A stretch of 64,000 nucleotides of DNA from JBGVSA01 sp047605765. GTDB lineage: Bacteria; Pseudomonadota; Gammaproteobacteria; Burkholderiales; Rhodocyclaceae. The notes under the pieces were generated by a model that saw only the letters and a list, made by a program, of their open reading frames with translations, did not search any database and was not told where the DNA came from. Both the position numbers and the translations under genes were made by a program. The DNA is taken from the NCBI GenBank assembly GCA_047605765.1, contig JASGFB010000002.1:1-64000 (forward strand), given 5' to 3'. This document shows, piece by piece, positions 26,182-34,420 of this stretch (positions are counted from its first letter, which is position 1; every line of letters begins with the position of its first letter).

Positions 26182-27291
26182 ATGGGTGCACTTTCGATTC
26201 GCAAGGTCCGCAAGTCGTACGGCTCAACGGAGATCCTCAAGGGGATCGACCTGGACATCGCCGATGGCGAATTCCTGATCCTGGTGGGGCCATCCGGATG
26301 CGGCAAGTCGACACTGCTGTCGATGATCGCCGGCCTGGACAGCATCACGGCGGGCGACATCCATATCGCCGGGCGCCGCGTCAATGAGCTCTCGCCCAAG
26401 GACCGGGACATCGCCATGGTGTTCCAGTCGTACGCGCTGTATCCCTCGATGACGGTGCGCGAGAATATTTCCTTCGGACTGGAAATCCGCAAGGTGCCGG
26501 TGGCCGAGCGCGAAGCGGCGGTCGCCAAGGTGGCGCAGATCCTGCAGATCGAACATCTGCTCGACCGGCGCCCCTCGCAGTTGTCCGGCGGCCAACGCCA
26601 GCGCGTGGCGATGGGCCGTGCCATCGCGCGCAATCCGGCCTTGTTCCTGTTCGATGAACCCTTGTCGAATCTGGACGCCAAGCTGCGCGTCGAAATGCGC
26701 ACCGAAATCAAGCTGCTTCATCAGCGCCTGGGCACCACCATCGTGTACGTCACGCACGATCAGATCGAAGCGATGACGCTGGGCGACAAGATCGCTGTCA
26801 TGAAAGCGGGCGAGGTGCAGCAGTTCGGCACGCCGCAGCAGATCTACGACAATCCGGCCAATCTCTTCGTGGCTGGCTTCATGGGCTCACCCTCGATGAA
26901 CTTCATCAAGGCGCGCGTCGACGACATGGGCAGCGGCTACGGGTTGGCGCTGGAGAACGACGGCGAGCACTTCGTGTTCCCGGCAGTCAATGCCAACGGT
27001 GCGATGAAATCCTGGCTGGGGCGAGAGATCATTTTCGGCATTCGTCCCGAGCAGATCACGCAGGTGGCCGAAGGGCAGCTCAATGGCCACGTCGTGCGCC
27101 AGGCGCTCAAGATCGACATTACCGAACCGACCGGGCCCGACACGCTGGTGCTGGCGCACGTGAACGGCGCCAAGCTGACCTGCCGTGTGCATCCGGGATA
27201 CGCGGCGCGACCGGGCGAGCGCATGCCCTTGCAGTTCGATCTGTCCAAGGCGGTGTACTTCGACCCGGCCACGGAGCAAAGAATCAACTGA
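26182..27291 (+). CDS. Sugar ABC transporter ATP-binding protein (MsmK/UgpC type)
   Basis: A 369-residue ATPase. Walker A GPSGCGKST (near residue 37), signature LSGGQRQRVAMGRA, Walker B LFLFDEPLSNLDAKLR and switch His in VTHDQIEAMTLG are complete; a regulatory OB-fold domain occupies roughly residues 235-369. Its stop overlaps the ATG of the Glk-HexR fusion (TGATG), tying uptake to phosphorylation and regulation. Confidence 0.93.
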   Translation: MGALSIRKVRKSYGSTEILKGIDLDIADGEFLILVGPSGCGKSTLLSMIAGLDSITAGDIHIAGRRVNELSPKDRDIAMVFQSYALYPSMTVRENISFGLEIRKVPVAEREAAVAKVAQILQIEHLLDRRPSQLSGGQRQRVAMGRAIARNPALFLFDEPLSNLDAKLRVEMRTEIKLLHQRLGTTIVYVTHDQIEAMTLGDKIAVMKAGEVQQFGTPQQIYDNPANLFVAGFMGSPSMNFIKARVDDMGSGYGLALENDGEHFVFPAVNANGAMKSWLGREIIFGIRPEQITQVAEGQLNGHVVRQALKIDITEPTGPDTLVLAHVNGAKLTCRVHPGYAARPGERMPLQFDLSKAVYFDPATEQRIN

Positions 27292-29147
27292 TGCTTGCGC
27301 CCGCGTCACCCTATCCGGATGGGCCGCGCGTACTGGCCGATATCGGCGCCACCAACACGCGCTTTGCTCTCGAGCGTGCGCCCGGCGTGATCGAGCGGAT
27401 CGAAGTCTTCGCCACTGCCGATTTCGCCGGCGTGGAAGATGTCTTTCGCACGTACACGCGGCGCGTGAAGGCGGGCGACATGGCCCATGCGGCGATCGCC
27501 ATTGCCAATCCGATCGATGGCGATCGCGTGCGCATGACCAACCGTGACTGGTCGTTTTCGATCGAGGCGACGCGACGCTCGCTTGATCTGGCGACGCTGC
27601 TGGTGGTCAATGACTTTACCGCGCTGGCGATGGCCATTCCGCAACTGACGGCGAATCAGCGCATGCAGATCGGTGGTGGGGTGCCGCGCGAGAATGCCGT
27701 CATCGGCCTGCTCGGGCCGGGTACCGGCCTGGGCATCTCGGGGCTGATCCCCACCGAAGATCGCTGGATCACGCTCGGCAGCGAGGGCGGCCATGCCAGC
27801 TTCGCCCCCGGCGACGAGCGTGAAGTGTTCGTGCTGCAATATCTGTGGCAGCGCTTTCCGCATGTATCGGCTGAGCGCCTGGTGTCCGGCCCCGGCATCG
27901 AATGGTGTTACGAAGCACTGGCCGTGCGGGCCGGGGTGGCGCGGCGCCCCTTGCGTACACCGGCCATTGTCGAGGCGGCGCTGGCTGGCAGCGATGCCAT
28001 CTGCGTTGAGGCGGTGGAGTGCTTCTGCGCCATGCTCGGTACGGTGGCGGCTGACCTGGCGCTGACGCTGGGGGCGTTCGGCGGCATCTACATCGGCGGT
28101 GGTATCGTGCCGCGCCTGAGCGAGCGTTTCCTGGCCTCCGCCTTCCGGCCACGTTTCGAGTCGAAAGGGCGGTTTTCGGAATACCTCACGCAGGTGCCCA
28201 GCTACGTCATCACGGCACCGTACCCGACCTTCCTCGGCGTCTCGGCAATCTTGTCGGAGTCGCTGCGCGGCAAGGGGGGCGAGAGCCCGCTGATCGAGAT
28301 CGTGAGGGCTGCGCGCGAGCGCTTGTCGCGGGCCGAACAGCAGGTGGCGGAGCTGGCCATTTCACGTCCGCGCGCGGTGCTCAACGAACCCATCGCCGAG
28401 ATCGCGCGGCAGGCGGCGGTGAGCCAACCGACGGTGATCCGCTTCTGTCGCTCATTGGGCTTTCAGGGTTTGTCCGATTTCAAGCTCAAGCTCGCCTCCG
28501 GCCTCACCGGCACGGTGCCCATCCGGCATAGCCAGGTGCGCCATGGCGACACTGCGCCGGACATCAGTGCCAAGGTGCTCGACAACACGGTGTCGGCGAT
28601 TCTGCGTCTGCGCGACAGCCTCAATACGGCGGCCGTGGCCGAGGCAACCGAACTGTTGCGCAATGCGCGGCGCATCGAGCTTTACGGCATCGGCAATTCC
28701 GGCGTGGTGGCGCAGGACGGGCAGCACAAGTTCTTCCGCTTCCGCATCCCGACCTCGGCGTATCCGGATTCGCATATCCAGCAGATGGCGGCGCAGTTGC
28801 TGGGGCCCGACGACGTGGTGGTGGCGATTTCGAGTCGCGGGCGCATCCCTGCGTTGCTGGAAGTGGTGGACGTGGCTCTGGCAGCCGGCGCCAAGGTGAT
28901 CGCCATCACCGCCGGACAGTCGCCTCTGGCGCGCAAGGCGACGGTGTGCATCCCGGTCGACCATTCGGAAGAGCGACCCAACTTCATCGCCATGATTTCG
29001 CGCATCCTGCACCTTCTGGTGATCGACGTGCTGGCGGTCGGCGTGGCCCTGCAGCGCACCGACATCGCTCAGATCCAGCAGTGGGCCGGCATGATCGATG
29101 AAGAAGAGCGCGAAGCGCTGCCGCACCGCATCTCGCACATCGGCTGA
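27291..29147 (+). CDS. Bifunctional glucokinase / RpiR-family (HexR-type) regulator
   Basis: A 618-residue fusion. Residues 1-330 are a complete glucokinase (ADIGATNTRF near 16-25, VNDFTALAMA near 106-115, GPGTGLGISGL near 142-152). Residues 335-410 form an RpiR helix-turn-helix (EIARQAAVSQPTVIRFCRSL), and 450-585 a SIS sugar-phosphate domain (YGIGNSGVVA, VAISSRGRIP). The C-terminal half is the likely HexR repressor of zwf/edd, sensing a phosphorylated acid such as KDPG. Such fusions are known in Burkholderia and relatives. It overlaps the transporter ATPase gene. Confidence 0.94.
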   Translation: MLAPASPYPDGPRVLADIGATNTRFALERAPGVIERIEVFATADFAGVEDVFRTYTRRVKAGDMAHAAIAIANPIDGDRVRMTNRDWSFSIEATRRSLDLATLLVVNDFTALAMAIPQLTANQRMQIGGGVPRENAVIGLLGPGTGLGISGLIPTEDRWITLGSEGGHASFAPGDEREVFVLQYLWQRFPHVSAERLVSGPGIEWCYEALAVRAGVARRPLRTPAIVEAALAGSDAICVEAVECFCAMLGTVAADLALTLGAFGGIYIGGGIVPRLSERFLASAFRPRFESKGRFSEYLTQVPSYVITAPYPTFLGVSAILSESLRGKGGESPLIEIVRAARERLSRAEQQVAELAISRPRAVLNEPIAEIARQAAVSQPTVIRFCRSLGFQGLSDFKLKLASGLTGTVPIRHSQVRHGDTAPDISAKVLDNTVSAILRLRDSLNTAAVAEATELLRNARRIELYGIGNSGVVAQDGQHKFFRFRIPTSAYPDSHIQQMAAQLLGPDDVVVAISSRGRIPALLEVVDVALAAGAKVIAITAGQSPLARKATVCIPVDHSEERPNFIAMISRILHLLVIDVLAVGVALQRTDIAQIQQWAGMIDEEEREALPHRISHIG

Positions 29148-29225
29148 GCGTGGGCGGAGTAACATGCCGCCTGCTGGCGGCGCGGCGGGTGCCACGCCCA
29201 TCGATAGACGGACAGAGGATTCCAC

Positions 29226-29999
29226 ATGGACTTGGGACTGAATGGCAAGGTCGCCCTCATCACGGGGGGCAGTGACGGCATCGGCAAGGCGACGGCAAAG
29301 TTGCTGGCGGCCGAAGGGGTGTCGGTGGCGATCGTGGCGCGTCGCCCGGATGTGCTGGCGGCAGCGGCCGACGAGATCCGCAATGCCGGTGGCAAGGTGC
29401 TGCCCATCGCAGCCGATATCTCCGATCCGCACGAGGCGCAGCGTGTGGTCAAGGAGACGGCGGCGCGTTTCGGTCGTCTGGACATCGTGGTCAACAACGC
29501 GGGCACGTCGGCGGCACAGCCTTTCGAATCGGTGACGGACGAAGCCTGGCAGCACGATCTGGATCTCAAGCTGTTCGCGGCCATCCGCGTTGCGCGCTGC
29601 GCCGTGCCGCATCTGCGCCACCAAGGGGGTGGCCGCATCATCAACGTCACTGCCATCGGTGGCAAGCACCCTGGCGCCAAGTCCATGCCCAGTTCGGTCA
29701 GCCGTGCGGCCGGCATCGCGCTGACCAAGGCTTTGTCCAAGGAACTGGGACCCGATCGCATCCTGGTCAACACCGTGTGCATCGGGCTGGTAAAGAGCGG
29801 GCAGCAAGCCGCAGCAGCGGCCCGCAACGGACTGTCGGCGGACGACTATTACACCAAGCTGGGTGAAACCGTACCGCTGGGGCGCGTGGGCGAGGCCGAC
29901 GAAGTGGCACAGGTGATCACGTTCCTGGCCTCGAATGCGGCGAGCTATGTGACGGGCACCAGCATCAACCTGGACGGTGGCTTGTCGAGCTCGATCTGA
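29226..29999 (+). CDS. SDR-family protein lacking the usual catalytic Tyr/Lys
   Basis: A 257-residue Rossmann-fold protein. The cofactor motif GGSDGIGKA and the NNAG motif (89-93) are intact. At the active site, however, the expected YxxxK reads S156-S-V-S-R160 within MPSSVSRAAG, and the preceding Ser position is Thr/Ala (NVTAI). So the standard proton-transfer triad is missing. The family is recognised, but activity as a classical dehydrogenase is doubtful; another chemistry or a binding role is possible. It follows the Glk-HexR fusion by 78 bp and ends at a strong terminator. Confidence 0.85.
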   Translation: MDLGLNGKVALITGGSDGIGKATAKLLAAEGVSVAIVARRPDVLAAAADEIRNAGGKVLPIAADISDPHEAQRVVKETAARFGRLDIVVNNAGTSAAQPFESVTDEAWQHDLDLKLFAAIRVARCAVPHLRHQGGGRIINVTAIGGKHPGAKSMPSSVSRAAGIALTKALSKELGPDRILVNTVCIGLVKSGQQAAAAARNGLSADDYYTKLGETVPLGRVGEADEVAQVITFLASNAASYVTGTSINLDGGLSSSI

Positions 30000-30020
30000 G
30001 CCGATCGTGCGTCAGTAACA

Positions 30021-30046
30021 AAAAAGCCGCCCATGGGCGGCTTTTT
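30021..30046 (+). terminator. Rho-independent terminator after SDR gene
   Basis: An 11-bp stem AAAAAGCCGCC / GGCGGCTTTTT with a CATG loop closes the sugar transport operon. Confidence 0.9.
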
Positions 30047-30076
30047 GTGTGGCGGCAGCGGGCAAGCAGGGCGCCC

Positions 30077-30116
30077 AAAAGAAAACAGCCCGGGCCGCAT
30101 ACGCAACCCGGGCTGT
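30077..30116 (-). terminator. Terminator of hemP-rpsD unit
   Basis: On the minus strand a 10-bp stem ACAGCCCGGG / CCCGGGCTGT (30085-30116) is followed by TTTCTTTT, just after the S4 gene. Confidence 0.85.
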
Positions 30117-30140
30117 CGATGCTGCCTGGTGGGGTGTCGA

Positions 30141-30752
30141 TTACATGCGCGTGGCGTAGTATTCGACGACCAGCTGCATTTCGACCGGGAACGGAATGTC
30201 CGTGATGCCCGGCAGATGCGAAATCGTAGCCTTGGCAGCGGCATCATCCCATTGCAGCCATTCAGCGCGGGTCAGCGCCGGATCGGCAATGGTTTCCTTG
30301 ATGATGCCAAGGCTCTTGCTCTTTTCGCGCACGGTGATGACGTCACCGATACGCACGCGGTACGACGGGATGTTCACCGGCTTGCCGTTGACCAGGAAGT
30401 GGCCGTGGTTCACCAGTTGGCGGCCCGACGGGATGGTCGGCGCAAAGCCTGCGCGGAACACCACGTTGTCCAGGCGGCGCTCGAGCAGTTGCGCGAGCTT
30501 GTCGCCGGTGGCGCCACGGTCGTTCTTGGCTTCAGCCATGAGGCGACGGATCTGGGTTTCCGTCAGGCCGTAATTCATGCGCAGCTTTTGCTTTTCCATC
30601 AGCTGGTTGCCGAAACCCGACTTGCGGCGGGGGCGGGCACCGTGCTGGCCCGGGGGATTTGGGCGGTTTTCGATGGTCTTGCGGGACAAACCGGGCAGGT
30701 CAATACCCAAGGCACGCATGACCTTGAGGCGAGGGCCAGTAAAACGAGACAT
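30141..30752 (-). CDS. rpsD: Ribosomal protein S4, cyanobacterial/plastid-like paralogue
   Basis: A 203-residue S4 protein that would bind the 16S rRNA 5' domain. Its motifs (MSRFTGPRLKVMR, LPGLSRKT, PPGQHG, QKLRMNYGLTETQ, RQLVNHGHFLVNG, C-terminal VVEYYATR) resemble cyanobacterial and chloroplast S4 more than the usual proteobacterial form, which reads LSRREGTDLFLKS near the start and sits in the rpsM-rpsK-rpsD-rpoA operon. No other ribosomal gene or rpoA is near. There are no zinc-type cysteines. GGAG precedes ATG 30752. It lies 80 bp behind hemP with no clear terminator between. Whether a second, standard rpsD exists elsewhere cannot be seen here. Confidence 0.88.
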   Translation of the reverse strand: MSRFTGPRLKVMRALGIDLPGLSRKTIENRPNPPGQHGARPRRKSGFGNQLMEKQKLRMNYGLTETQIRRLMAEAKNDRGATGDKLAQLLERRLDNVVFRAGFAPTIPSGRQLVNHGHFLVNGKPVNIPSYRVRIGDVITVREKSKSLGIIKETIADPALTRAEWLQWDDAAAKATISHLPGITDIPFPVEMQLVVEYYATRM

Positions 30753-30816
30753 CAAACTTCTCCAGAAATGTTGTTCAACGCAATGGGCATTGCCCCATCG
30801 GGACACGCACTGCGTT

Positions 30817-30833
30817 GCGGGCTCTGAGCCCGC
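30817..30833 (-). promoter_or_regulatory. Small hairpin between hemP and rpsD
   Basis: GCGGGCT-CTG-AGCCCGC overlaps the first base of the hemP stop codon on the minus strand. There is no T-run after it, so read-through into the S4 gene is expected; it may set relative mRNA levels. Confidence 0.45.
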
Positions 30834-31027
30834 TACTTTGTCAATATGAGCTTACCGCTGCGGGTAGCCCGAAGAGTATACAACATTCCGAGGTGTTCAA
30901 TGAAGACCAATGTGCCGCCGCCCAGGAGCGCGCGGCTTGATACGGTCTGCACGGTGGCGGTGTGCGTCGGATGCGGCAGGGGATGCACGGTGTCGAGAGC
31001 GGCGGAGGTGGCGATCTGTTGGGTCAT
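30833..31027 (-). CDS. hemP: Hemin uptake protein HemP
   Basis: A 64-residue protein ending in the HemP signature (LLGGGTLVFIEHLG, then RATRSGKLILTK). HemP is a small iron-regulated protein normally next to haem receptor or transport genes, and it activates hmuR transcription in Burkholderia. Here the next gene is a ribosomal S4 paralogue instead. The start MTQQIATSAALDTVH at 31027 follows AAGGACG; a Fur box lies just upstream. Confidence 0.85.
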   Translation of the reverse strand: MTQQIATSAALDTVHPLPHPTHTATVQTVSSRALLGGGTLVFIEHLGMLYTLRATRSGKLILTK

Positions 31028-31035
31028 GGCGTCCT

Positions 31036-31058
31036 TAAATGCAAATCGTTCGCATTTA
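31036..31058. promoter_or_regulatory. Fur box of hemP
   Basis: A 23-bp inverted repeat with perfect 7-bp arms TAAATGC / GCATTTA around AAATCGTTC. It resembles betaproteobacterial Fur boxes (AATGCGAATCATTCGCATT type). It lies 8 bp before the hemP ATG and covers the expected transcription start. Confidence 0.75.
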
Positions 31059-31061
31059 CAG

Positions 31062-31090
31062 ATTGAATATCTCCACAACTATTTTGTCAA
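31062..31090 (-). promoter_or_regulatory. hemP promoter
   Basis: Minus strand: -35 TTGACA (31085-31090), 17-bp spacer, -10 TTCAAT (31062-31067). The Fur box follows directly downstream, the typical layout for iron repression. Confidence 0.65.
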
Positions 31091-31413
31091 GAACAAAGCC
31101 GGTGCCGGTTTGATTCCGGGCATCTACCCGAGCCCGGGTCCGGTGGTGGCTTGACGTCAAGGTTATGTGAAATCAAACGGTTAAGAAGTCAGACAACTGT
31201 GCTTGTTGGAGTTTTTGTGTTTGCGTTATCAATTCCACCAAATATAGCGGAAAGGGCCGTATTACAGATTGTTTGACAACTCGCGTCTTTTGGGAGGACG
31301 ATGCGCGCCAGCCCATACACGCCTTAACGCGAGGTGGTGTGGGACACATACCAAGAGGGTGGATCGGTCGCGAAATGTTACCGGTCCTATATTTCCACCG
31401 AGGAGACATATCC
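31091..31413. other. Spacer upstream of pectate lyase
   Basis: No gene is supported here. The sequence is lower in GC than its surroundings. It should hold the pectate-lyase promoter: TTGACA occurs at about 31273-31278, but no clear -10 follows. An in-frame extension of the lyase from 31273 would add 47 residues ahead of the signal peptide and is not favoured. Confidence 0.5.
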
Positions 31414-33771
31414 ATGCACATGATCGTGCAGCGTCGCGGCTTGGCCGCCGCGCTCAGCATGTCGTTCCTGTTTGCGCTGACAGCATGCGGCGGGGACGAC
31501 GATTCCAACGGTTCTAGCAACGCATCGTCCAGTGCGGGCGCGTCCAGCTCCACTTCGAGCGCCGCGTCGTCCACCGGTACCACCATTCCGCTGGTCGCCC
31601 ATGCCACCGGTTGGGCCACCATGCAGGGCGGCGTGAGCGGCGGTGCCGGCGCCGCCAGTACCAATATCTACGTGGTGAGCACGCGCGCGCAGTTGCGTGA
31701 TGCCCTGGCCAACGTCAACAGCCCGAACTATGCGACCAACGCCACCGCCGCCAAGGCTGAAGCGAAGATCATCTATATCGACGGCAGTATCTACGGTACC
31801 GACCTGGGCAACGGCAGCTTCGCCGATGAGGCGTACTACAACAGCCAGGCGTCGATGCTGAAGAAGCCCTGGGATTTCCAGGCCTATCTGCACTTGGTCG
31901 ATGCTGATCAGACCTACGTGAACAACCTCAAGACCAAGAGCGCGGCGGGCGACGCCGCTGCCACGGCTGAGCTGACGACCATCAACAACCAGACCTCGGC
32001 CCGCACGGCCGGTGCCCAGTTGCAGAAGGCGCAGATCCAGTTCTCGATCCCGTCGAACACCACCATCCTCGGTGTGGGCGCGAAAGCCAAGATCATCGAC
32101 GGCTACTTCGAGGTGAACGGCACCAGCAACATCATCGTGCGCAACGTCGAATTCCAGGCGCCGCAGGATCTCTTCCCGGCCTGGGATGGTTCAGATGGCG
32201 ATACGGGCAACTGGAACTCGCGCTACGACTCGTTCTCGGTGGTGACCGGCAAGTACATGTGGATCGACCACTGCACCTTCAGCGACGGTGCGCACCTGGA
32301 CAGCCAGGAGCCGGTGATCTTCGGCAAGCACGTGCAACGCCATGACGGCCTGCTGGATTTCGAAGACGGCTCCGACTTTGTGACGGTGTCGCACAACATC
32401 TTCAGGAATCACGACAAGACCAACATGATCGGCTCGGGTGATTCGCAGGGCTCGAAGGATCGCGGCAAATTCCACATGACGTGGTCGGGCAACCTGTGGG
32501 AGAACTCGCAGGAGCGCGCACCGCGCGTGCGTTTCGGCCAGGTCCACCTGTACAACAACTACGGCGTGGGCAACACCGACGATCCCGATTACCCGATGAT
32601 CAGCCGCAATGCCGGCAGCGCGCATTATTTCATCGGCATGGGCATCGAATCGTCGATCCTGTCCGAAACCAATGCCTTCGTGCAGACCGGTTCGAAAGTG
32701 AATCGCGATGTGGTGGTGGATAACTTCTACGGCTACATGCTCAAGGACAACGGTTCGTGGTTCAACGGCGAACCGCTGGTCATCAATGACATCGCCAAGG
32801 CCAAGTACGACGCCAACAAGGCCAAGGAAGTCGCCGCCGCTGCTGCCGCCAGCCGTGCCGTGGCCGATTGGGCAACGCACGAGTTCACCAATGAACTGGG
32901 TTGGACGCCGGCGTATCCCTACACGCTGGGCAAGAGCGCCGATGACGTGCGCAACTACGTGCTGACCAATGCTGGTGCGGGCAAGCTGGCGATCGTCGCC
33001 GACACCGCCAATGGCCGGCCGGATTTCAACGGTGGTTACGCCGATCCGAATTCGAGTTCGTCCAGTTCGTCGTCTTCGTCGTCGAGCTCGAGTTCGTCCA
33101 GCTCGTCGAGCCTGCCGGCCGGCGCTGAAATCACGCTGGATGGCGCTACCCTCGGGACGGCGCGTGCCATCGGCGGTGCCGCCGCCACGGCCGCTTACGA
33201 CACCGTCTCCAGCACGTATACGCTGACCGGTTCGGGCGCCATCGGCCTGGTGACCGCGCCGACGTCCTCCGACTCGCTCGAATATGCGTACAAGCAGATC
33301 ACGGGTGACTTCGTCATCACTGCGCGCCTGACTTCGCTGGAAATCCCGACGGGCATCTCGACCGCCAACATCCGCGCCGGCCTCATGCTGCGCAACAGCC
33401 TGGATGCCGGTTCGCGCTTCTACGCCGTGCTGTTCCGCGGCAACAACGCGGCCCGCTGGGAGCAGCGCAAGATCGACAATGACACCAGCGCACCGTCGTC
33501 GTCGAACCTGACGGCGCCGAGTGGTGTGACGACGATTCCGACGCCCTCCGCGAGCTCGCCGATCTACCTGAAGCTGCAGCGGGCCGGCCAGGTCATCACA
33601 GTGTGGTATTCGATCGATGGCTCCAACTGGTCGACCACCAAGTCGCAAGACTTCTCGGCGAGCGGCTACACGGCACTCGATAACACGGTCTACATCGGTC
33701 TGGCCGGCGTATCGGGCCTTGCCAGCGTGACCTCCAAGAGCGTCTTCGACCAAGTGACCATCACGCCGTAA
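31414..33771 (+). CDS. Secreted PL1-family pectate lyase lipoprotein
   Basis: A 785-residue exported protein. A lipoprotein signal ends in LFALTAC with Cys25; a Ser-rich spacer (about 33-58) follows. The PL1 right-handed helix occupies roughly 65-540: WIDHCTF, DFEDGSDFVTVSHNIF (calcium region), and RAPRVRFGQVHLYNN with Arg368/371/373 near the catalytic Arg. A run of 20 Ser (547-566) links to a C-terminal beta-sandwich domain resembling DUF1349/LamG (570-785). It cleaves polygalacturonate by beta-elimination, probably at the outer-membrane surface. AGGAG at 31401 sets the ATG at 31414. Confidence 0.9.
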   Translation: MHMIVQRRGLAAALSMSFLFALTACGGDDDSNGSSNASSSAGASSSTSSAASSTGTTIPLVAHATGWATMQGGVSGGAGAASTNIYVVSTRAQLRDALANVNSPNYATNATAAKAEAKIIYIDGSIYGTDLGNGSFADEAYYNSQASMLKKPWDFQAYLHLVDADQTYVNNLKTKSAAGDAAATAELTTINNQTSARTAGAQLQKAQIQFSIPSNTTILGVGAKAKIIDGYFEVNGTSNIIVRNVEFQAPQDLFPAWDGSDGDTGNWNSRYDSFSVVTGKYMWIDHCTFSDGAHLDSQEPVIFGKHVQRHDGLLDFEDGSDFVTVSHNIFRNHDKTNMIGSGDSQGSKDRGKFHMTWSGNLWENSQERAPRVRFGQVHLYNNYGVGNTDDPDYPMISRNAGSAHYFIGMGIESSILSETNAFVQTGSKVNRDVVVDNFYGYMLKDNGSWFNGEPLVINDIAKAKYDANKAKEVAAAAAASRAVADWATHEFTNELGWTPAYPYTLGKSADDVRNYVLTNAGAGKLAIVADTANGRPDFNGGYADPNSSSSSSSSSSSSSSSSSSSSLPAGAEITLDGATLGTARAIGGAAATAAYDTVSSTYTLTGSGAIGLVTAPTSSDSLEYAYKQITGDFVITARLTSLEIPTGISTANIRAGLMLRNSLDAGSRFYAVLFRGNNAARWEQRKIDNDTSAPSSSNLTAPSGVTTIPTPSASSPIYLKLQRAGQVITVWYSIDGSNWSTTKSQDFSASGYTALDNTVYIGLAGVSGLASVTSKSVFDQVTITP

Positions 33772-33819
33772 CGAACAGCCTCTCCAGCTGTCCCCAGCCG
33801 CTCTTCGGGGCGGCCCTTG

Positions 33820-33850
33820 CGCCCGACAGGTTCGCCTGCCGGGCGTTTTT
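33820..33850 (+). terminator. Terminator of pectate lyase
   Basis: Stem CGCCCG-A-CAGG / CCTG-C-CGGGCG with a TTCG loop and TTTTT after it. Confidence 0.9.
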
Positions 33851-33928
33851 GTTTGATTGCACTTGGGTATATCGTCGCCCGAATTGGAGATGATGCGGGA
33901 ATGTCTTCAGTGCGCAGAGGAGGGGGAT

Positions 33929-34420
33929 GTGGCCAGGCCATCATTGGCTGGTGCGTGGAGCGCCTTCATGACCGTGCGCGTCCCGGTGCGGGAGGTGGGA
34001 AAAATCATCGGAGGGAAGGTCCAGCAGAATATTGAGATGTCAAAGGGCGGATTTGACAACGCTTGTCCTATCCGAATGAGTTACGTTCTGAATGTGACTG
34101 GGTTTCCCATTCCCAAAACCGGCTTGCACGCAATGGTAAGCGGTGCGGATGGAAGTCAGTATATTTACCGTCTTGTCGACATGATGGGCTACTTGGAGAG
34201 GGCTTTCGGAAAGCCGGACAAAACGGTTCGATCACCAACGGAAGCGGATTTTGCTCGCACGAAGGGCATCATCGTGGTGAAAGGATATGGATGGCGAGGT
34301 GCAAGGGGTCATGTGACGCTGTGGAACGGCAGCGCTTGTGCCGATAGCTGCCACCTGTTGAATGACCCCGACAACGGTTCTTTCGTCGCAGAGGTAGCTC
34401 ATTTATGGTTACTGCATTGA
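33929..34420 (+). CDS. tae4: T6SS amidase effector Tae4
   Basis: A 163-residue NlpC/P60-like peptidoglycan amidase of the Tae4 family, delivered by type VI secretion into the periplasm of rivals to cut the D-Glu-mDAP crosslink. Catalytic Cys46 lies in NACPIRMSYVLN and His128 in GHVTLWNG; a nearby pair C137/C141 could form a disulfide. The length and start (M-ARPSLAGAW) fit Salmonella Tae4. The start is GTG at 33929, five bases after a perfect AGGAGG (33918-33923); ATGs at 33890/33893 are alternatives. GC is clearly below the neighbourhood. No T6SS structural gene is in the window. Confidence 0.9.
   Translation: MARPSLAGAWSAFMTVRVPVREVGKIIGGKVQQNIEMSKGGFDNACPIRMSYVLNVTGFPIPKTGLHAMVSGADGSQYIYRLVDMMGYLERAFGKPDKTVRSPTEADFARTKGIIVVKGYGWRGARGHVTLWNGSACADSCHLLNDPDNGSFVAEVAHLWLLH

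Noticed and set aside
33052..33111. Trinucleotide-like repeat resembling a microsatellite or CRISPR remnant
   Set aside because: It encodes the in-frame polyserine linker of the pectate lyase with mixed TCG/AGC/AGT codons; no spacers.
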